64,000 bases of DNA from Combretum micranthum (GCA_024138025.1 JAMXBD010001437.1:124001-188000), one strand, 5' to 3'; counted from the first letter of the stretch, positions 11,601 through 24,041 are shown. Notes: generated by a model from the letters alone, not told the origin. Translations and numbers: made by a program.

Positions 11601-12479
11601 GATCAAGTCATGCTAACTAGATGATTAGGAAGCTATGCCTGAACTTAGATGAGAGAAAGATTTAAAACTTGATTTTCTCTGTCTTAAATTTTCCTTACTC
11701 TTTAGTAATTTCTTTGTAATTAGAAGATAGACTTGAGATTACCTTATTTTATCTTTTAGTAAGGTATCTGATTCTTTGTGGTCCTTGTGATTTATGGAAT
11801 TATCGGTATCAAAAACCATTTTCTACATAAATGTGTCAATATATATAAAACACAATGAGAGGATAATTGCTTAGAGTCTTGCAAACCTTGACTAGCAAGG
11901 CGGCCCTCATATCATGTGTGCACTCGTTGGTAGTTATTTGTTAAACATATTTCCATCATGTTTTTTTAATAAATTTTTTTATTTATTTTGTTATAATTTT
12001 TATAATTTTAAATTAATTTTTAGAGATTTTAGTTATTTTATTAATTTAAATTAATAATTTTTAGCAAATGAAAATGTGCCAATTCTTAAAATTTAACTAG
12101 AAAAATTAACGGCATTAAAAAATTCCTCGTTTGTAAGATTTTGTAAAGGTTAGGGTTGAAATGGGAAAAAAATTTAGTATTTAAATAGAAAAATAGTGAA
12201 AAATTAAGGATTAAAAACATGCTTTTTCCTATAAATGATTGAAACTAAGGATGGGTGGGTAACCTTATCGTACAAGGTGCCTACAGGGATACCACCCAAT
12301 TGGATAGGGTCTGTGAAATATTCTAAATTAATTATACTAATTTAATTTGTTGTATGTTTTTGTGCGTTAAAATACATGAAATTGATTGTGATGATTTCAT
12401 TGATATGAATATTAAGTATTTTTGATTATGCAATTTTATTTAAATATATTGAATTTAATTGCTTTATGTGTTGTGTTGT
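11601..12479. other. No gene recognised; AT-rich
   Basis: AT-rich sequence. A short stretch at 12,245-12,310 (GATGGGTGGGTAACC and following) resembles one end of the hAT-like element at 14,724-15,600, but no partner end was found. Confidence 0.4.
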
Positions 12480-14600
12480 TTTTTTTTTTTATTTTTAATG
12501 AAGAAGACAATTTTTTGTTGTTGTTGTTGTCACAAAATCCAAGCCTAATTTTCCTTTTAATGCAATTGAAAGCGCTTTTCTTTGGTCAAAATCCAAGCCT
12601 AATCCTTTTAGCAAATTAACCCAAGCCCATGGAAAACATCTCAAATCTTCTTAAACCTCAAAAGTCAAAGGTAGATTTATTTTAGATAATTATCAACTCA
12701 ACTTTTGCAAAAATATCTCAAAAACACTTCCTAAAAACCGACTCCAAGCAAGTGCCATTTTCAAGCATCAAATTCCCTTCATTTTGATCAAAATTTTCTT
12801 TGAAAATTTAATAAGATTTCTTTTTGGTTGCATCCATAAGTTAAAGTCAACTAAGGTAAGTGTTATTACTCCTTCTAAGCCTTTGTTTACTTGTTTTTTC
12901 CACGAATAAATTTTGTTTAAATGTTTCCTTAGGGAGTTGAAGGTTGATTTGATGATCGCGGTTGATCATTAGATCTCATAGGAGTCAAGTTAAGAAGTTT
13001 TTTGTGGTTGTTTTGTTAATTGGGTAAATTGTATTATATATTTATTGTAACAGTAGTGAAAATGGAGTGATTGATGTTGTTATTGGTATGAAGTAGTGAG
13101 TTTAAATAGACCTTTTGATACTGAACGTCAAGTTGTAAGTTGAATTTAAATTGTTATGTTTGATATTGGCCCATGACAACAAATATTGAAGACAAAATTT
13201 TAAACTAGAAAACCTAAGAAGATCCCTTTATTCATCACGCATACTAAAAGGCATGATATCCTCTGTTTTAAAAATTTCGCGATGACCATGAGCGTAATAT
13301 GGCCAGTGATCTCCTCTGTTGTTTTTTGCGCTTGATACGACCAAGATCACTGGCGTAACGATGAGAGTGATCTCCTCTAATCACTTTTCTTCCCCTAAAC
13401 ACTAGAGGCCTATGATGTCCATCACGACCTATAATACGATCATGATTTGTCCCCTGTTCATATATTAAAAAAAATTAATTAATTAATTAAAAAATGTGGT
13501 ATATATGTGTCTATGCATGAATACTAAATTACGAAATAATTTGACTTTTGTTTAAGTTTGGAAAAATTAAGACTTAATGTCCAATTGTGAGCTAATAATG
13601 TCTTATATGAAATAATTAGTTTTCAATAGATTCGTCTGCTTAGTCATGTTTATCTTTTGAGTTTTTGCAAGCTAAATCAGATAATTTAGGTACGTAGTAA
13701 CTTGATTATTAGTTGATAGGTTAGGTATACTTGAATCAACTAATAACAAAGATGACTTAAATATATTTGAAATTGTTTGTGCATGTGTCATTTAATCCGG
13801 TCTGGGGAGCGGCAGCCCTATTTGGTGATGCCAACATGGTAGTTAGATGCTTAAGCTATCGCATTGTCATGATGCAATGACCATTTATAACTAGCTCGAC
13901 GGATAGTGGATAGAGAAGATGGTATCGGTATAATGTTTACTTATTCTTACTGGAAGTAATATAATTTAGTTTGTGTTTATAGGACCGGTTGAACTAAATG
14001 ATATTATGGATTAAGTTAAATAAAGATGAGAAATGGCTATGGAACCTTAAATGAAACTATTTTCCCTTTCCATTAGATTTAAGGGAAATAGGTGTTCGGG
14101 ACCCCTTGAGTAGCTGTTGTTACTTAGTACACCCACCTTTCCAATGGTTTGTCTTTAGAGTTTGAATTCTCTTATGTTGATTTGATAAGCTTAACTAATG
14201 TTTAATAATTCAATGATTATTGCATTGCATTAGGTTATGATTGTATGCTATTGTGTATTTGCTTGTGCTATTTGTGTAATGGGCCTTTGGCTCACGTTTT
14301 CCTATTACAGGTGTGCGTGAAGACGACTTTTACAACCAGTTGGGATATAGGACAGACATTGAGCAATTTCTGGACGAGTGGCATGACTAGAGATTTGACC
14401 ATGGCATCATATGTTTTTGTAATAGAATAGTAGGAATGTTTTTATGGACAATGTAAGTATTTAACTTTTCATGTTTGATTGTAAACTTTTGATAAGGCCT
14501 AATCATGAGCCTTTAGTTTGTAATATATATATATATATATATTTATTAAGAGTATTGTTTATTTTAAATTATCAAACCTATGTAATAGTTTTTGTAAATG
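12480..14600 (+). repeat. Gene-like repeat, copy A
   Basis: This is one of four related repeats (A-D) in the window. It has a pyrimidine- and A-rich leader with a splice-donor-like CTAAG|GTAAGTG at 12,856. A long intron-like AT-rich body follows, holding a GC-richer block at 13,250-13,460. Then comes a branch-point-like CTCAC, a pyrimidine run and TTACAG, and a short in-frame tail at 14,311. The segment 13,795-14,450 aligns with the reverse complement of 17,290-17,960 (copy B), including 'GGGAGC-G-A-CCCT', ATGGTAGTT and 'TAGTTTG/AGTTCA...GGTTGAACTAA'. It could be an LTR or another non-autonomous element. No ends or target duplication were identified, so the limits are approximate. Confidence 0.5.
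14311..14390 (+). other. Candidate terminal mini-exon, copy A
   Basis: After TTACAG the sequence reads, with the first two bases completing a split codon, V-R-E-D-D-F-Y-N-Q-L-G-Y-R-T-D-I-E-Q-F-L and then DEWHD and TAG. Copy D has exactly the same codon count and phase, and copy B is three codons longer. An AAGGC...GCCTT hairpin (14,494-14,513) and TA-rich polyadenylation-like sequence follow. I do not recognise the peptide. That it is the last exon of a spliced transcript is inference. Confidence 0.4.
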
Positions 14601-14723
14601 TTATTGGCATATTTAAGCAAACAATCATTACAAACATCTTCTTTATGGATAGCCTTATATATAATTCTTTAAGATTACATATGGCGGAGATTAGAAAGAC
14701 CTAAATTATAGATTCGAGGAGTA

Positions 14724-15600
14724 ACAGTTCGGGTGGGTATTAAGGGCCATAGGGCAAGGTACAGGTATAAATTTTTCAGTATCTGCTCTCATAAGTTAAG
14801 GTATGGGTATGAGGTCTTCATACCTTATTCCCACCCTGGAGCCTGTACTGTACAGTAGAAGGTACAAGTTCTAGGGTATCATGTATCAATCTTATTAAAT
14901 ATTATATAATAATCTTAATATATATATAAATAATGATATTCCATATTTATTTTGCAACCATTTATATTCAAGATTATTATTTGTAGACTATATTCCATAA
15001 TGCTTTATTATAGAAAGATTTGTATTATTTTATTTTATGATGACTTGTTATTTTTATTTTAGAAGAACTATGGTTGTATACATGTACTTGAACTCCCAAA
15101 TTTTACAAAGATGTTATTTATATTATAAAACCAATTAATATATAAAAGTAGTTCTAAAATATTTAATTTGGCAATTTGGTGCAAGTTTTATAATCTTTCA
15201 ATATCACCTAAATAGGTTTCAAAAGTATTTGTTATAGGTTTTAACTTTCATGCATATAGAACTTATGATATTAACAAATTATTTTTAAAATTTCTTTCTA
15301 CATGTTGTTTATATTGAATGTATGAACATAAGATAGTGCTACTTATTACATGAAAATATATCAAAGATCATAAACTTGATATTTTAAAAAGAATAAAAAA
15401 ATATAGAGATTTTATTAAAAAAAAATACAGATTCCACATGATACCTTATACCCTATAGGTTTTATATGGTATAGGGTACAAGGTGGGTACAATGAGCTAT
15501 AGGATAGGTTCCTGGTATGAAATGCAATACCTTATCTTACAAGATAGGATATGAGTAGTACTTCATACTTTAGCTACCTTATTCCTGCTTACCCTAATTG
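14724..15600. mobile_element. Non-autonomous hAT-like element with inverted ends
   Basis: The left end reads CAGTTCGGGTGGGTATTAAGG. The reverse complement of the right end reads CAATTAGGGTAAGCAGGAAT and continues ATAAGG. Inside, both arms carry 'GGTA-GGGTA' and 'AAGGTA-C' words with clear inverse matches over about 150 bp. No coding capacity and no convincing 8-bp duplication were seen, so the ends may be off by a few bases. Confidence 0.45.
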
Positions 15601-16317
15601 AAACCATATTGGTCCATTCACTTGATCGCAATTATTATTCGATTATAGCCTTATTCTCTATGCATCATTATTAGGTCGTTCACTTACATTGAAGCCGCAT
15701 AATAATTATTTGACAATGAATTACTATTACAAAAATACTAAATGGTTATCCATTAGTTTTACCTATGAATTGTAATTTAGTGAAGATTCTGTTCTTTTTA
15801 TTCTTAAAATACCCCACTAAAATTAACAAATGATACTCAAAATTTTTAGGGAAATAGATTTTTCACTTTAAGGCAAAGTTTTTTTCTTTTCGAGAAATGA
15901 ATATAATTTTAATTTGAGGTAAAAGATAAAGTTTAGATTTGGTGAAAAAAGGTTTTTCTTCTTTTGTTTTTTTTTTCTCCTTTTATGGAGAGAGTGTTAC
16001 TTATCCTTGACATATCAATACTTTTTAATGCTTTATTAAATGCAATTTAATTAATTAGGGTAATTTGGGCATTTTATTTCTTATTTGTGGTTTATTCATT
16101 ATTCAAATACTTCATTACATATCAATACTTTTTTTTTGTTGTAATGACAATTCAATTACAACAATTGAACAATGTAATACATATTCATATTTTATTACAA
16201 CTTTATTCTATTCCCTCGTACTATTCCATTATAGTTAGGTGAATGAGTTGTACATATTTATAAAAAATAAGATCCAAAAAAATTATAGGTGTAAATACAT
16301 GTATAATTCTTTCTCAA
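15601..16317. other. No gene recognised; AT-rich
   Basis: Very AT-rich sequence with homopolymer runs and no reading frame or repeat end that I can support. Confidence 0.4.
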
Positions 16318-16830
16318 TATCAAACTTTAAAAGGACACATATAAGTTTTTTTTTTTTTTTTTTTGCTAGAATACAAATTAGAGTTAGAACATGTATAAAC
16401 AAGATACAAGGGTGAAATATGTGTCTACTAGTCTTTTTCAAAAAAATTACATAAATACAAATTAAACAAATATGATTACTAAAATACCAAGCCAAAATCA
16501 CATGTAAGTCATGGCATTTATGATATAACAAAAATCACTTGTATAAGATGCTATTTAGTGAAAGTTATACATCGCTAAATCCCATCCAAGAGAGGCGATT
16601 CATAGTGAAATTTAAAAGGATATAGATTTTTTTTTTTTTTTGCTAGAGTACAAATTAGATTTAGAACATGTACATATAAGATACGAGGGTGAAATATGTG
16701 TCTACTAATCTTTTTTAAAAAATTACAAAAATACAAATTCAACAAATATGATTGCTAAAATACCAAGCCAAAATCGCATGTAAGTCATGGGCTTTATGAT
16801 TTAACAAAAAATCACTTGTATAAGTCAATT
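16318..16830. repeat. Tandem duplication, unit about 300 bp
   Basis: 16,318-16,550 and 16,615-16,830 are near-identical (poly-T run, GCTAGA-TACAAATTAGA, then GAACATGTA, then GGTGAAATATGTGTCTACTA, then TACCAAGCCAAAATC). About 65 bp separate them. Minus-strand reading frames across it are shadows of low-complexity DNA. Confidence 0.7.
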
Positions 16831-17224
16831 CATAGTGAGCATTAATGAATCGCATATTCGAACAACAATTTACGTATAAGCAGTACCTTAAAACTATGCA
16901 CATACTGATGTAAGGATGTAGTTTTTTTTATTGTAATGTTTCTTTCCTATAAGGACTTGGATTCGCTACTTAATTAAAACATGCAAATCCAGTCCCTAGT
17001 CACATGTAATCTTGAGGATTACATGTAAGGCTGTCTGTAAATGAAGAGTTTGTATCAATTGTTTGTTCAAATCTGTAATGAAAACCATTTCCTAACATAT
17101 GATAAAAGGAACTTTATACAAAACATTACAATTGTCTTTTTCATTTGTATCAACAAGACAAAAGGATTATTACATGTATATGTATACATATATATACATG
17201 TAACCAAACATGTAAGTTTCAAAA
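16831..17224. other. No gene recognised
   Basis: AT-rich sequence with a short TATA-type repeat near 17,185. It holds nothing else I can support. Confidence 0.4.
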
Positions 17225-19420
17225 CATAAGATAGAAAACATGCCTATAATAAAATACTTTAAAGCTTATTAAAATATTTAACAACTATTACATTGATTCA
17301 AAAACATATTCCTCTACTCTATTACAAAAGTTCCTATCAACAATGTCAGGTCTTGTAGCCACCCAATTCATCCAAAAAGCTCTCAAAATCGGTTCCATAT
17401 CCCAACTGAGTATAAAAGTCGTCCTCATCAGCACCTGAAAGAGAAGATCATGAGCTAAAGGCCCAGTATATAAGTAACACAAACACATATGAAGTGATAG
17501 GCACACTTAAACTATATGCAATGCCTCAACCATCAATTTATTATCTAACAATTAAGTTTGTTAATCAAGAAAGAAGTATTCAAACTCCGGAGCAAGCCAC
17601 TGGGAAGTTGGGGGTCCTTAATAATGGTACAATGCTTGGAAGGTTGATATAGGTAGCACAAATACCTATATCTCCTAAATGATATAACCGATCAAGAAAA
17701 AGCAATTTCATCTAGGGTTTATAGTCATTGCTCAACTCTACTTAACTTAATTTATAATATCACTTAGTTCAACCAGTTCCATAAATGTGAACTAAATCAT
17801 ATTATTTTTTTCTTAAGAATAAGCAAATGTTACACCGATACTATTCTCCCTATCAATTACCCACTGAGCCACTTATAAATTGTCAAATTATAATGACAGG
17901 GGTGGCCTAGGCACCTAAACTACCATGCTAACCTCGTTAACAGGGTTACTGCTCCCTGGACCATATTCAACGGTGAAGAAAACAACCAAAACAAACACTC
18001 TTTAAACCGTCTTTAATTAAAATAAAATTAAGATATGTCTATCCTAAACAAACAACAACAAAGTTACTATGTACTTGAAAGACTTGATAAAAGACTTGTA
18101 GACTCTTTCAACTAAGAAGAATTATTTGAAATAAAAGAATTCAATTCATATAAAATAAAACATTAACTTTAAACAAGTTCTAAGTTCTTGATTCATAATA
18201 AAACTTAAATAAACTTAGTTCAAATCCTTCACTTAACATTTATACAAACATATATACATATCACATTCTTGTATTTTAATAAAAAAAATTAAATATATTT
18301 TTTTTTATAGAAACAGGGCATCACATATCACGAACGTGATTGAGTCCATGATCTCAAATCGCACCCTTGATAAAGGCGAGGAGAGTCGATACTTGCAATC
18401 CGAGCCTACCCAGGTTTGGACCATGCTCGTGATCTTCAAAAATTTTTCTACCCAAGTCTATCTAGTTGTACTTTATGCATGTGATTTTTGAATTTGTAAA
18501 TTTTTCAAAAGACTTGAGGCTAGCAAGGACTATGTCACGATTGTGATTCCTGAAATTTTTATAAAACCATATATTTGTGAAATCAATCACACCCGTGACA
18601 AGTCAATTTTCGCAAACCTGAGGCTAACCAGACCTTGGTCACGCCCATGATTTTTAAAAAACTGTCAAAATCAAGTTTCAAATTAAATTATCACACTATG
18701 GTTTTTGTTCTAGAGCCCACAAAAACATATCCCTTGTTTTCCAACTTTCAAAAATCCTACTTTACTCTCTTAAACCATTTTGTACACTTCAAAATCATTA
18801 TCTCCACTCACTTCACATCCATAAGAACATATCCCAACCTTCTCATCATCAACAACAACAATTACAACTTCATTTTTTACTCACTCATCAACTCAGCATA
18901 ATCATAATTATCATTAACTCATTCATTGAATCAAATCAACTTTAAAACTTATAATAACTTATTTATTACAATTTCAAGCATCCAAAAGCTTTCTTAAACA
19001 ACTCAACAACAACTCAACATATCAAGATTACTTGTAATCTACCATGAGACTAACTTTTGATGGAAATTTCATGGAACAAAGAGATAATAATATCACAAAA
19101 CGACATGTAAACTTACCCTAACTTGTAGATGATGATTGTAAGAGATTTCTTGGTGAATTGAGTAAGGAAATTTGATCAAGAAGGTTGGAAAATTAAGCTT
19201 GAAAAATCCCACGAATTTTAGGTCTATTTTAGGTTTGTTTTGGATCTGTTCTAGACGTATAATTTTGTCAAAAAGAAGTTGATATGATCCATTTAACATG
19301 TTGACTTTCAAGGCAGATTTGAAGAAGAAATAAGAGTGGCTTTGGGCTTTGTTTTGGCTTAGATTTAGGCTTGAAAGAGGATACAAAAATCTGCTAAGTT
19401 TGGATTAAATTTTTAGTCCA
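17225..19420 (-). repeat. Gene-like repeat, copy B
   Basis: The minus-strand relative of copy A, facing it. Read on the minus strand it has a leader (about 19,390-19,110) ending in a donor-like GGTAAGTTT near 19,118. An intron-like body contains a palindrome-bearing GC-richer block (18,300-18,660, with ATCACG-AA-CGTGAT at 18,327-18,340). Then come CTGGGCCTTTAGCTCAT and TTTCAG before a short frame at 17,434. The body region 17,860-17,980 aligns with copy A at 13,795-13,915. Ends are approximate and no target duplication was found. Confidence 0.5.
17346..17434 (-). other. Candidate terminal mini-exon, copy B
   Basis: After TTTCAG, in the same split-codon phase as A and D, it reads A-D-E-D-D-F-Y-T-Q-L-G-Y-G-T-D-F-E-S-F-L, then DELGGYKT and TGA. 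Against copy D, seven codon differences are synonymous and four change the residue over the shared core. It lacks the W-E/H-D-stop end of the A and D type because of changes after the DEL. Confidence 0.4.
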
Positions 19421-20130
19421 AAACTTGGCTTTGATAAAACAACCCTACAATTTTATATATTTATTTACACTAACACAAACAACATACAACACTACATCAA
19501 TTCTAATTCATATAATCACAATCAAATCTAATATATTACAATTTACAAATCATGCTAACACATCCTATTTTAATATCCAATCATTCACTATAAATTCTAT
19601 ATTTCAAGCAAGTACTACATGTATATTCAAATTAATTAAGCATTAAAAATTTGAATATTTCATTTCCAGCTAGAGCCTTTCTTTTTACTCTTAAGATAAC
19701 TTTTTCCCAACCAGTTAGAGATGTAAACAATGATATGATGTGCCACATTGCTTGTCTAGATGCTTTTTTCCTTTTCTGTTCAATTCCTAAGATAGGTCCT
19801 TTGTTTTTTAACCAATCAAAGATGTACAAGCATAGTAATGCACCTTGGACATGCGACTCATATGTAAAATATTAAAATCGCGTCTATTAGATGAGATTTT
19901 ACATTGGTATTTTGGTAATCATTTCTATCAAATTTGTATTTGTGTAATTTCTATTTAGACAATTAATAATCATAAATTTTTCTTAGATATGAACTTAAAA
20001 AGGACAAAAAGAAAATCGACATTATACAATATAGTGCATTTTAAAAAACTCAAGGAGGAAATAATAAAAAAGTCGCACTACGGGTACAAATCCCATGTAC
20101 TTTTATCCTTTCAATCAAAACAAAATGGAA
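19421..20130. other. No gene recognised
   Basis: AT-rich. The stretch 19,640-19,880 is open in both directions for about 70 codons, but neither product is familiar. From about 20,140 the sequence begins to match the 3' flank of the RLP gene at 41,480-41,560. Confidence 0.35.
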
Positions 20131-20266
20131 GAGCACATGTTCTACATCTTTGTATCGTGAGATATCTCTATGCATCATCTTTAAGTATTTTTATAAGTAT
20201 TTCTACATGTTGCTAATAGCTTAGATATGCTTTTTCCCCGATTTAATCTAATATGAATCCTATATG

Positions 20267-20320
20267 TGGACCCTTTTTAACTTTTTTGCATGATGGACCC
20301 TTTTTAACTTTTTTGCATCC
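20267..20320. repeat. Perfect 27-bp tandem duplication
   Basis: Two adjacent copies of TGGACCCTTTTTAACTTTTT plus TTGCAT, differing only in the last two bases, in the 3' flank of the RLP pseudogene. The other RLP copy has a single, diverged version. Confidence 0.85.
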
Positions 20321-21869
20321 ACTTATCCAATTCATGTCTACAATTGCCCATTGACAAATCTACCATTGCATCCTATGGAAGCGATTATCAAATCCAATTC
20401 ATTCCAAGTCCTTGAAGCACGATCCTCATTCAATGATAGTAGAGGTGGTGATTCAATAATATTTCCATATTTCCTTGATAAGGGAGTCCATAAAGACTTG
20501 TGTTTCATTTGATAGGATCTATTATTAAAGGTGTCAAATTGTTTGGATTGAGGTATACGATCTATTAGTTGATTAAAAGATTCATTAAATAATGAAAGCA
20601 CATTAAGATCCATCACCTATAGAGGAATTTCACCATAGAGCTTGTTATGAGAAAAATTAAAAGATTCTAAGTTTGTCAAATCATTCAAGTTAAAAGGAAC
20701 CTGTAAGCATATTATTGGAAAGATTTAGAAAGTCCATCCCCTTAAGAGTTGCAATGGATTTTGGAACCTCTCTTGTGAAATAGTTGCTAGAAAATGTAGC
20801 ACTTCAACATTTTTATGTATATTACGTTTATACCTCTATTGGTCATTGTCATCACATAGTAATATGAGTAACTTAGGTTTCTATAAAATGCAAATGACAC
20901 TATCTGATCTTTTTTATGAGCATTAGCTTTCATTGCCCTCTAACCTTCAGAGTTCGGGGTTGATAGGGAGCTGACGAAGTTATTTTTAGAAAGATCAATG
21001 ATTTGCCATTTAGGATACTCTTAACCACCTAAAGGTTTCTCTATGATTTCATAAAATATATTAGAGCCTAGAATGAGTTTGCTTAATGATGGAAGCTTAA
21101 GGGAAAACACCATTTATCTTTTTATTTTTAAAATTAAGGAATGTCAAATTTAGGTAATTTATGATGTCAATTTTCAAATTGCATCTATTTTTTCCAACTT
21201 GAGGAATTGGTCTATTAAAGTTGTTATTATGTAGATTTAACACAAATAAAATACCCATACCAATGAAGTTAACCAAGCATAGTGGAATCAATTGAGATTT
21301 ATTTGTTAACATTGTGACCTCAAATGAACCACTTGAAACATTGTGGTCTCAAATGAACTTACTCCTAAACGTTACAACATTTTTGGAGTAATTTTCCCTA
21401 AGTTATTGTTACCTATATTAAAGATCTGAAGGTTAACAAGATTGACAAAGTAGTTACCGAGGGAGGATCTTGTTAAGGGCATGGGAGATGATATGATAAA
21501 TAGTTATGAGGAAGGTTAAAAAACCATGGATTTGTAAATGTTAATAAGAAATCTCACTAGAAAATGTCATTAAAGGATAACTTAAGAGTTTCTAAACGAT
21601 CTTGACTTTGTAACAATAAGGAAAACTTCTTAAGTTGCATGAAGTACGACTTAAATAAATAATTTTTGACCCCTACTTAATGCTATCATCTATGACAAAT
21701 GAAAATTTATTATATGATAACTCTATCCCTTATAAACTTTCAAATTGGAAAAACACGTTAAGATGCTAAATTTTTTGAATAAGACAGTTCTTTAAGGCTC
21801 TTGATATGAGAAATTGTTCTTGCAATTTGATTGAGAAATTTCTCATGTGAAATATCAATGCGCTCCAAT

Positions 21870-22286
21870 TGGGATAAAGGCTGGTTAGATATCTATATTT
21901 TCAATTTTTGACAATATAGTATTTAATCTTTAGATTTTGGCAAACTAATACTTGTACTTTAAAGTATATGCAATTTAGTATCTCAATTACATAATATTTG
22001 ACAAACATTTATTTTGATCACAGGATAATGTCATATACATGGCCTAAAATAGCCAAAATCTAAGGATGCGGTATTAAGCTATCAAAAAATTGCAAAAACT
22101 TGAAAGTATAGGTATTTGGCCTGTCATTATTTTGTCAATAAAATAAACATCGATCGAGTATTATTTAACGGACACACTAAATTGCACATATTTTAAAAGT
22201 ACAAACACTAATTTGTCAAAATTTAATGATGAGACACTAAATTACTAAAAATTAAAAGTAGAGGCATGTGATTTACCATTATTCCT
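21870..22286. mobile_element. 417-bp MITE inside the RLP pseudogene
   Basis: The two arms are inverted relatives for about 110 bp: GGGATAAAGG on the left against GGAATAATGG on the right. Both then carry TTTTGxCAAAxTAxT, TTGTACTTTxAAA and TGCAATTTAGT. Flanks GCTCCAAT and GCTTAGAT (5 of 8 identical) may be an old 8-bp target duplication, as made by hAT transposases. The terminal motif and arms resemble the larger element at 53,537-55,489. The intact RLP copy lacks this sequence, which fixes it as an insertion. Confidence 0.7.
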
Positions 22287-22958
22287 GCTTAGATTTGATA
22301 ATTAATAGTTGAGAAAAGATTTCACCTGTTAATTGATTGTGATTTAGACCTATCACTTCAAGCTTAGTGAGGTTTGTTACCAAAGGGGTATTTGACCTTG
22401 CAAGATATAGTATGAGAGACTAAGACTTCGTAAATAAGTCATCTTGAGAGGTAATTTGAGATAGAATATGGCATCTCCATAGAGTTAAGACCAAGATCTT
22501 CTAATTTGACTAGACTCTGAACCAAGTTCCTTAGACTAGGATTTATGAGTGTCAAGTGATTGAATCAGATTAGACAAGTTAGTGAGATGTAGAATTCCTG
22601 ATGGGATTTATCCCAACAAGTTCAATCTATGAAGGGTGAGACTTTGTAACTAGGAAAGGTTGCCTTTAGTGGAAGGTATTTTAGAGCCACCAAAGTCATT
22701 AAATGAAAGATCGAGTCTCTACAGGTGACTACAGCTGAAGAAGATGCTACCAATAGAATTGATGGATTCAGAGAGACAACAATAGAAAAGGTTAAGGCCA
22801 ATCACATGTCCACTATGCTAGTCATACTCCACATCATCCTAATTACAACAATCTCCATTTTTACCTTCTGCTATCCATGTTTCCAATCTTTTTACATTGT
22901 CGTAATCACGTCGCCCCTTATAAGAGGTTGCCTTGAACTCCAACAATGCATTCTTTTC

Positions 22959-22966
22959 CTTTTTAG
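22959..22966. repeat. Target duplication CTTTTTAG, left copy
   Basis: Identical to 28,690-28,697. Both abut RLP-derived sequence. Confidence 0.7.
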
Positions 22967-23940
22967 GACAATTGGGCTACCTTTTACTATTAAAAGAGTG
23001 AGTTCACGACATTTAGGCCATCCTTTATTATTGAAAGAGTTGGATGTGGGTACGGATCAAATTGGTTCGGTTTTTATTGAAAACCAAATAAATTACAATT
23101 CACAGTTTAATTTTTTTTCTATCCTAAACCAAACCATTAAATGATGATTTGGTTTGGTTTGGTTAAATTTTTTTTCAGTCATTAAGTAACAATTTAGTTG
23201 GTTTGAATTATGAATTAAATCGAAATTCTAGCTAAAAAAAAAGCTTTATTCTAATGTATTCCATTTGTGCATTTATCCAAATATTCATTATCCCATAGTT
23301 CAAATTGTAAATTAAAATAAAATACCTTTTTTTTTAAGAATAGAAAACCCAAAAACTGAGGAAACAACACAAGACTAATTAGCCATTGTCCAGAGCAAAA
23401 TAAAATACTTTGTAAATTCATTACACTTATAACCCATAACCCATCATTAAATCATTTAATCACCAATTAATCGTTCACCAATAAATTACATTAGCTAATA
23501 AATATATATACAAGCTGTAATTTACAATTCTCTACAAAACATCAAGTTAATTATCTAAGAACAAATTTGACCAAAATAAAAGATCATCTACCAATAAAAA
23601 TAATTCATGAATAAAAGTGATCCACTAACAAAATGTAACACCCTAAAATAAGGACATTACAACCCGCCACGTGTCCTTCTCTTTATAAGAACACGCCAAG
23701 GCTAAAAATCTCAACCACAAGTATACATAATATAAAACTCCATAAACTCTCATAAAAGATACCTTGTTTAAGTTATCTCATGAAATAAATCCTTTAAAGA
23801 AAACACCTTATTAAACCAAAGCCAATATACTTAATAATCCAAAAACTCAAATAAAACTTATAACAATATCAAAGTTTATAAAAAGTAATTTTCAAAACTT
23901 CACATCATCTTCCAAGTCTATCTTTAAGATCTATAACATC

Positions 23941-24041
23941 TTAAATGTCAGCAGGATAGTCTACTCCACTAGCGTCCTCTCCCTCATCCACATAAATGTC
24001 ATATCCTGATATGTCATACATAACTGGATCCTCACCTGGTC
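23941..24041 (-). other. Candidate terminal mini-exon, copy C (diverged)
   Basis: After TTTTCAG and a two-base split codon it reads P-G-E-D-P-V-M-Y-D-I-S-G-Y-D-I-Y-V-D-E-G, then EDASGVDYPADI and TAA. The G-Y-D spacing and acidic character recall the A, B and D tails, but sequence identity is low. Position, acceptor and phase are the same. Confidence 0.3.

Larger units (their letters stand above)
20270..22966 (-). pseudogene. Receptor-like protein (Cf-type LRR) pseudogene, main part
   Basis: This is a decayed paralogue of the RLP gene at 41,566-43,985. The C-terminal region at 20,338-20,616 has IPQSKQFDTFNNRSYQ, SRKYGN and RASRTWNELD, matching IPQSKQFNTFQDSSYQ, SRKCGN and HASRTWIEFD. At 21,097-21,312 VLNLHNNNFNRPIPQVGK matches an LRR of the intact copy. 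From 22,300 to 22,960 the reverse complement follows the N-terminal LRRs and the LRRNT region base by base. Frame changes and deletions are many. A 417-bp MITE interrupts it at 21,870-22,286. A 5.7-kb insertion separates it from its signal-peptide end at 28,690-28,790. RLPs of this class are membrane-anchored immune receptors; this copy cannot make one. Confidence 0.85.

Noticed and set aside
16318..16830. Possible CRISPR-like or LTR pair
   Set aside because: Only two copies, low-complexity content, no TG...CA ends and no primer site: a plain tandem duplication.
22725..23144. 139-codon plus-strand frame
   Set aside because: It is antisense to the RLP pseudogene and continues into the inserted element; no motif, and it crosses an insertion junction.
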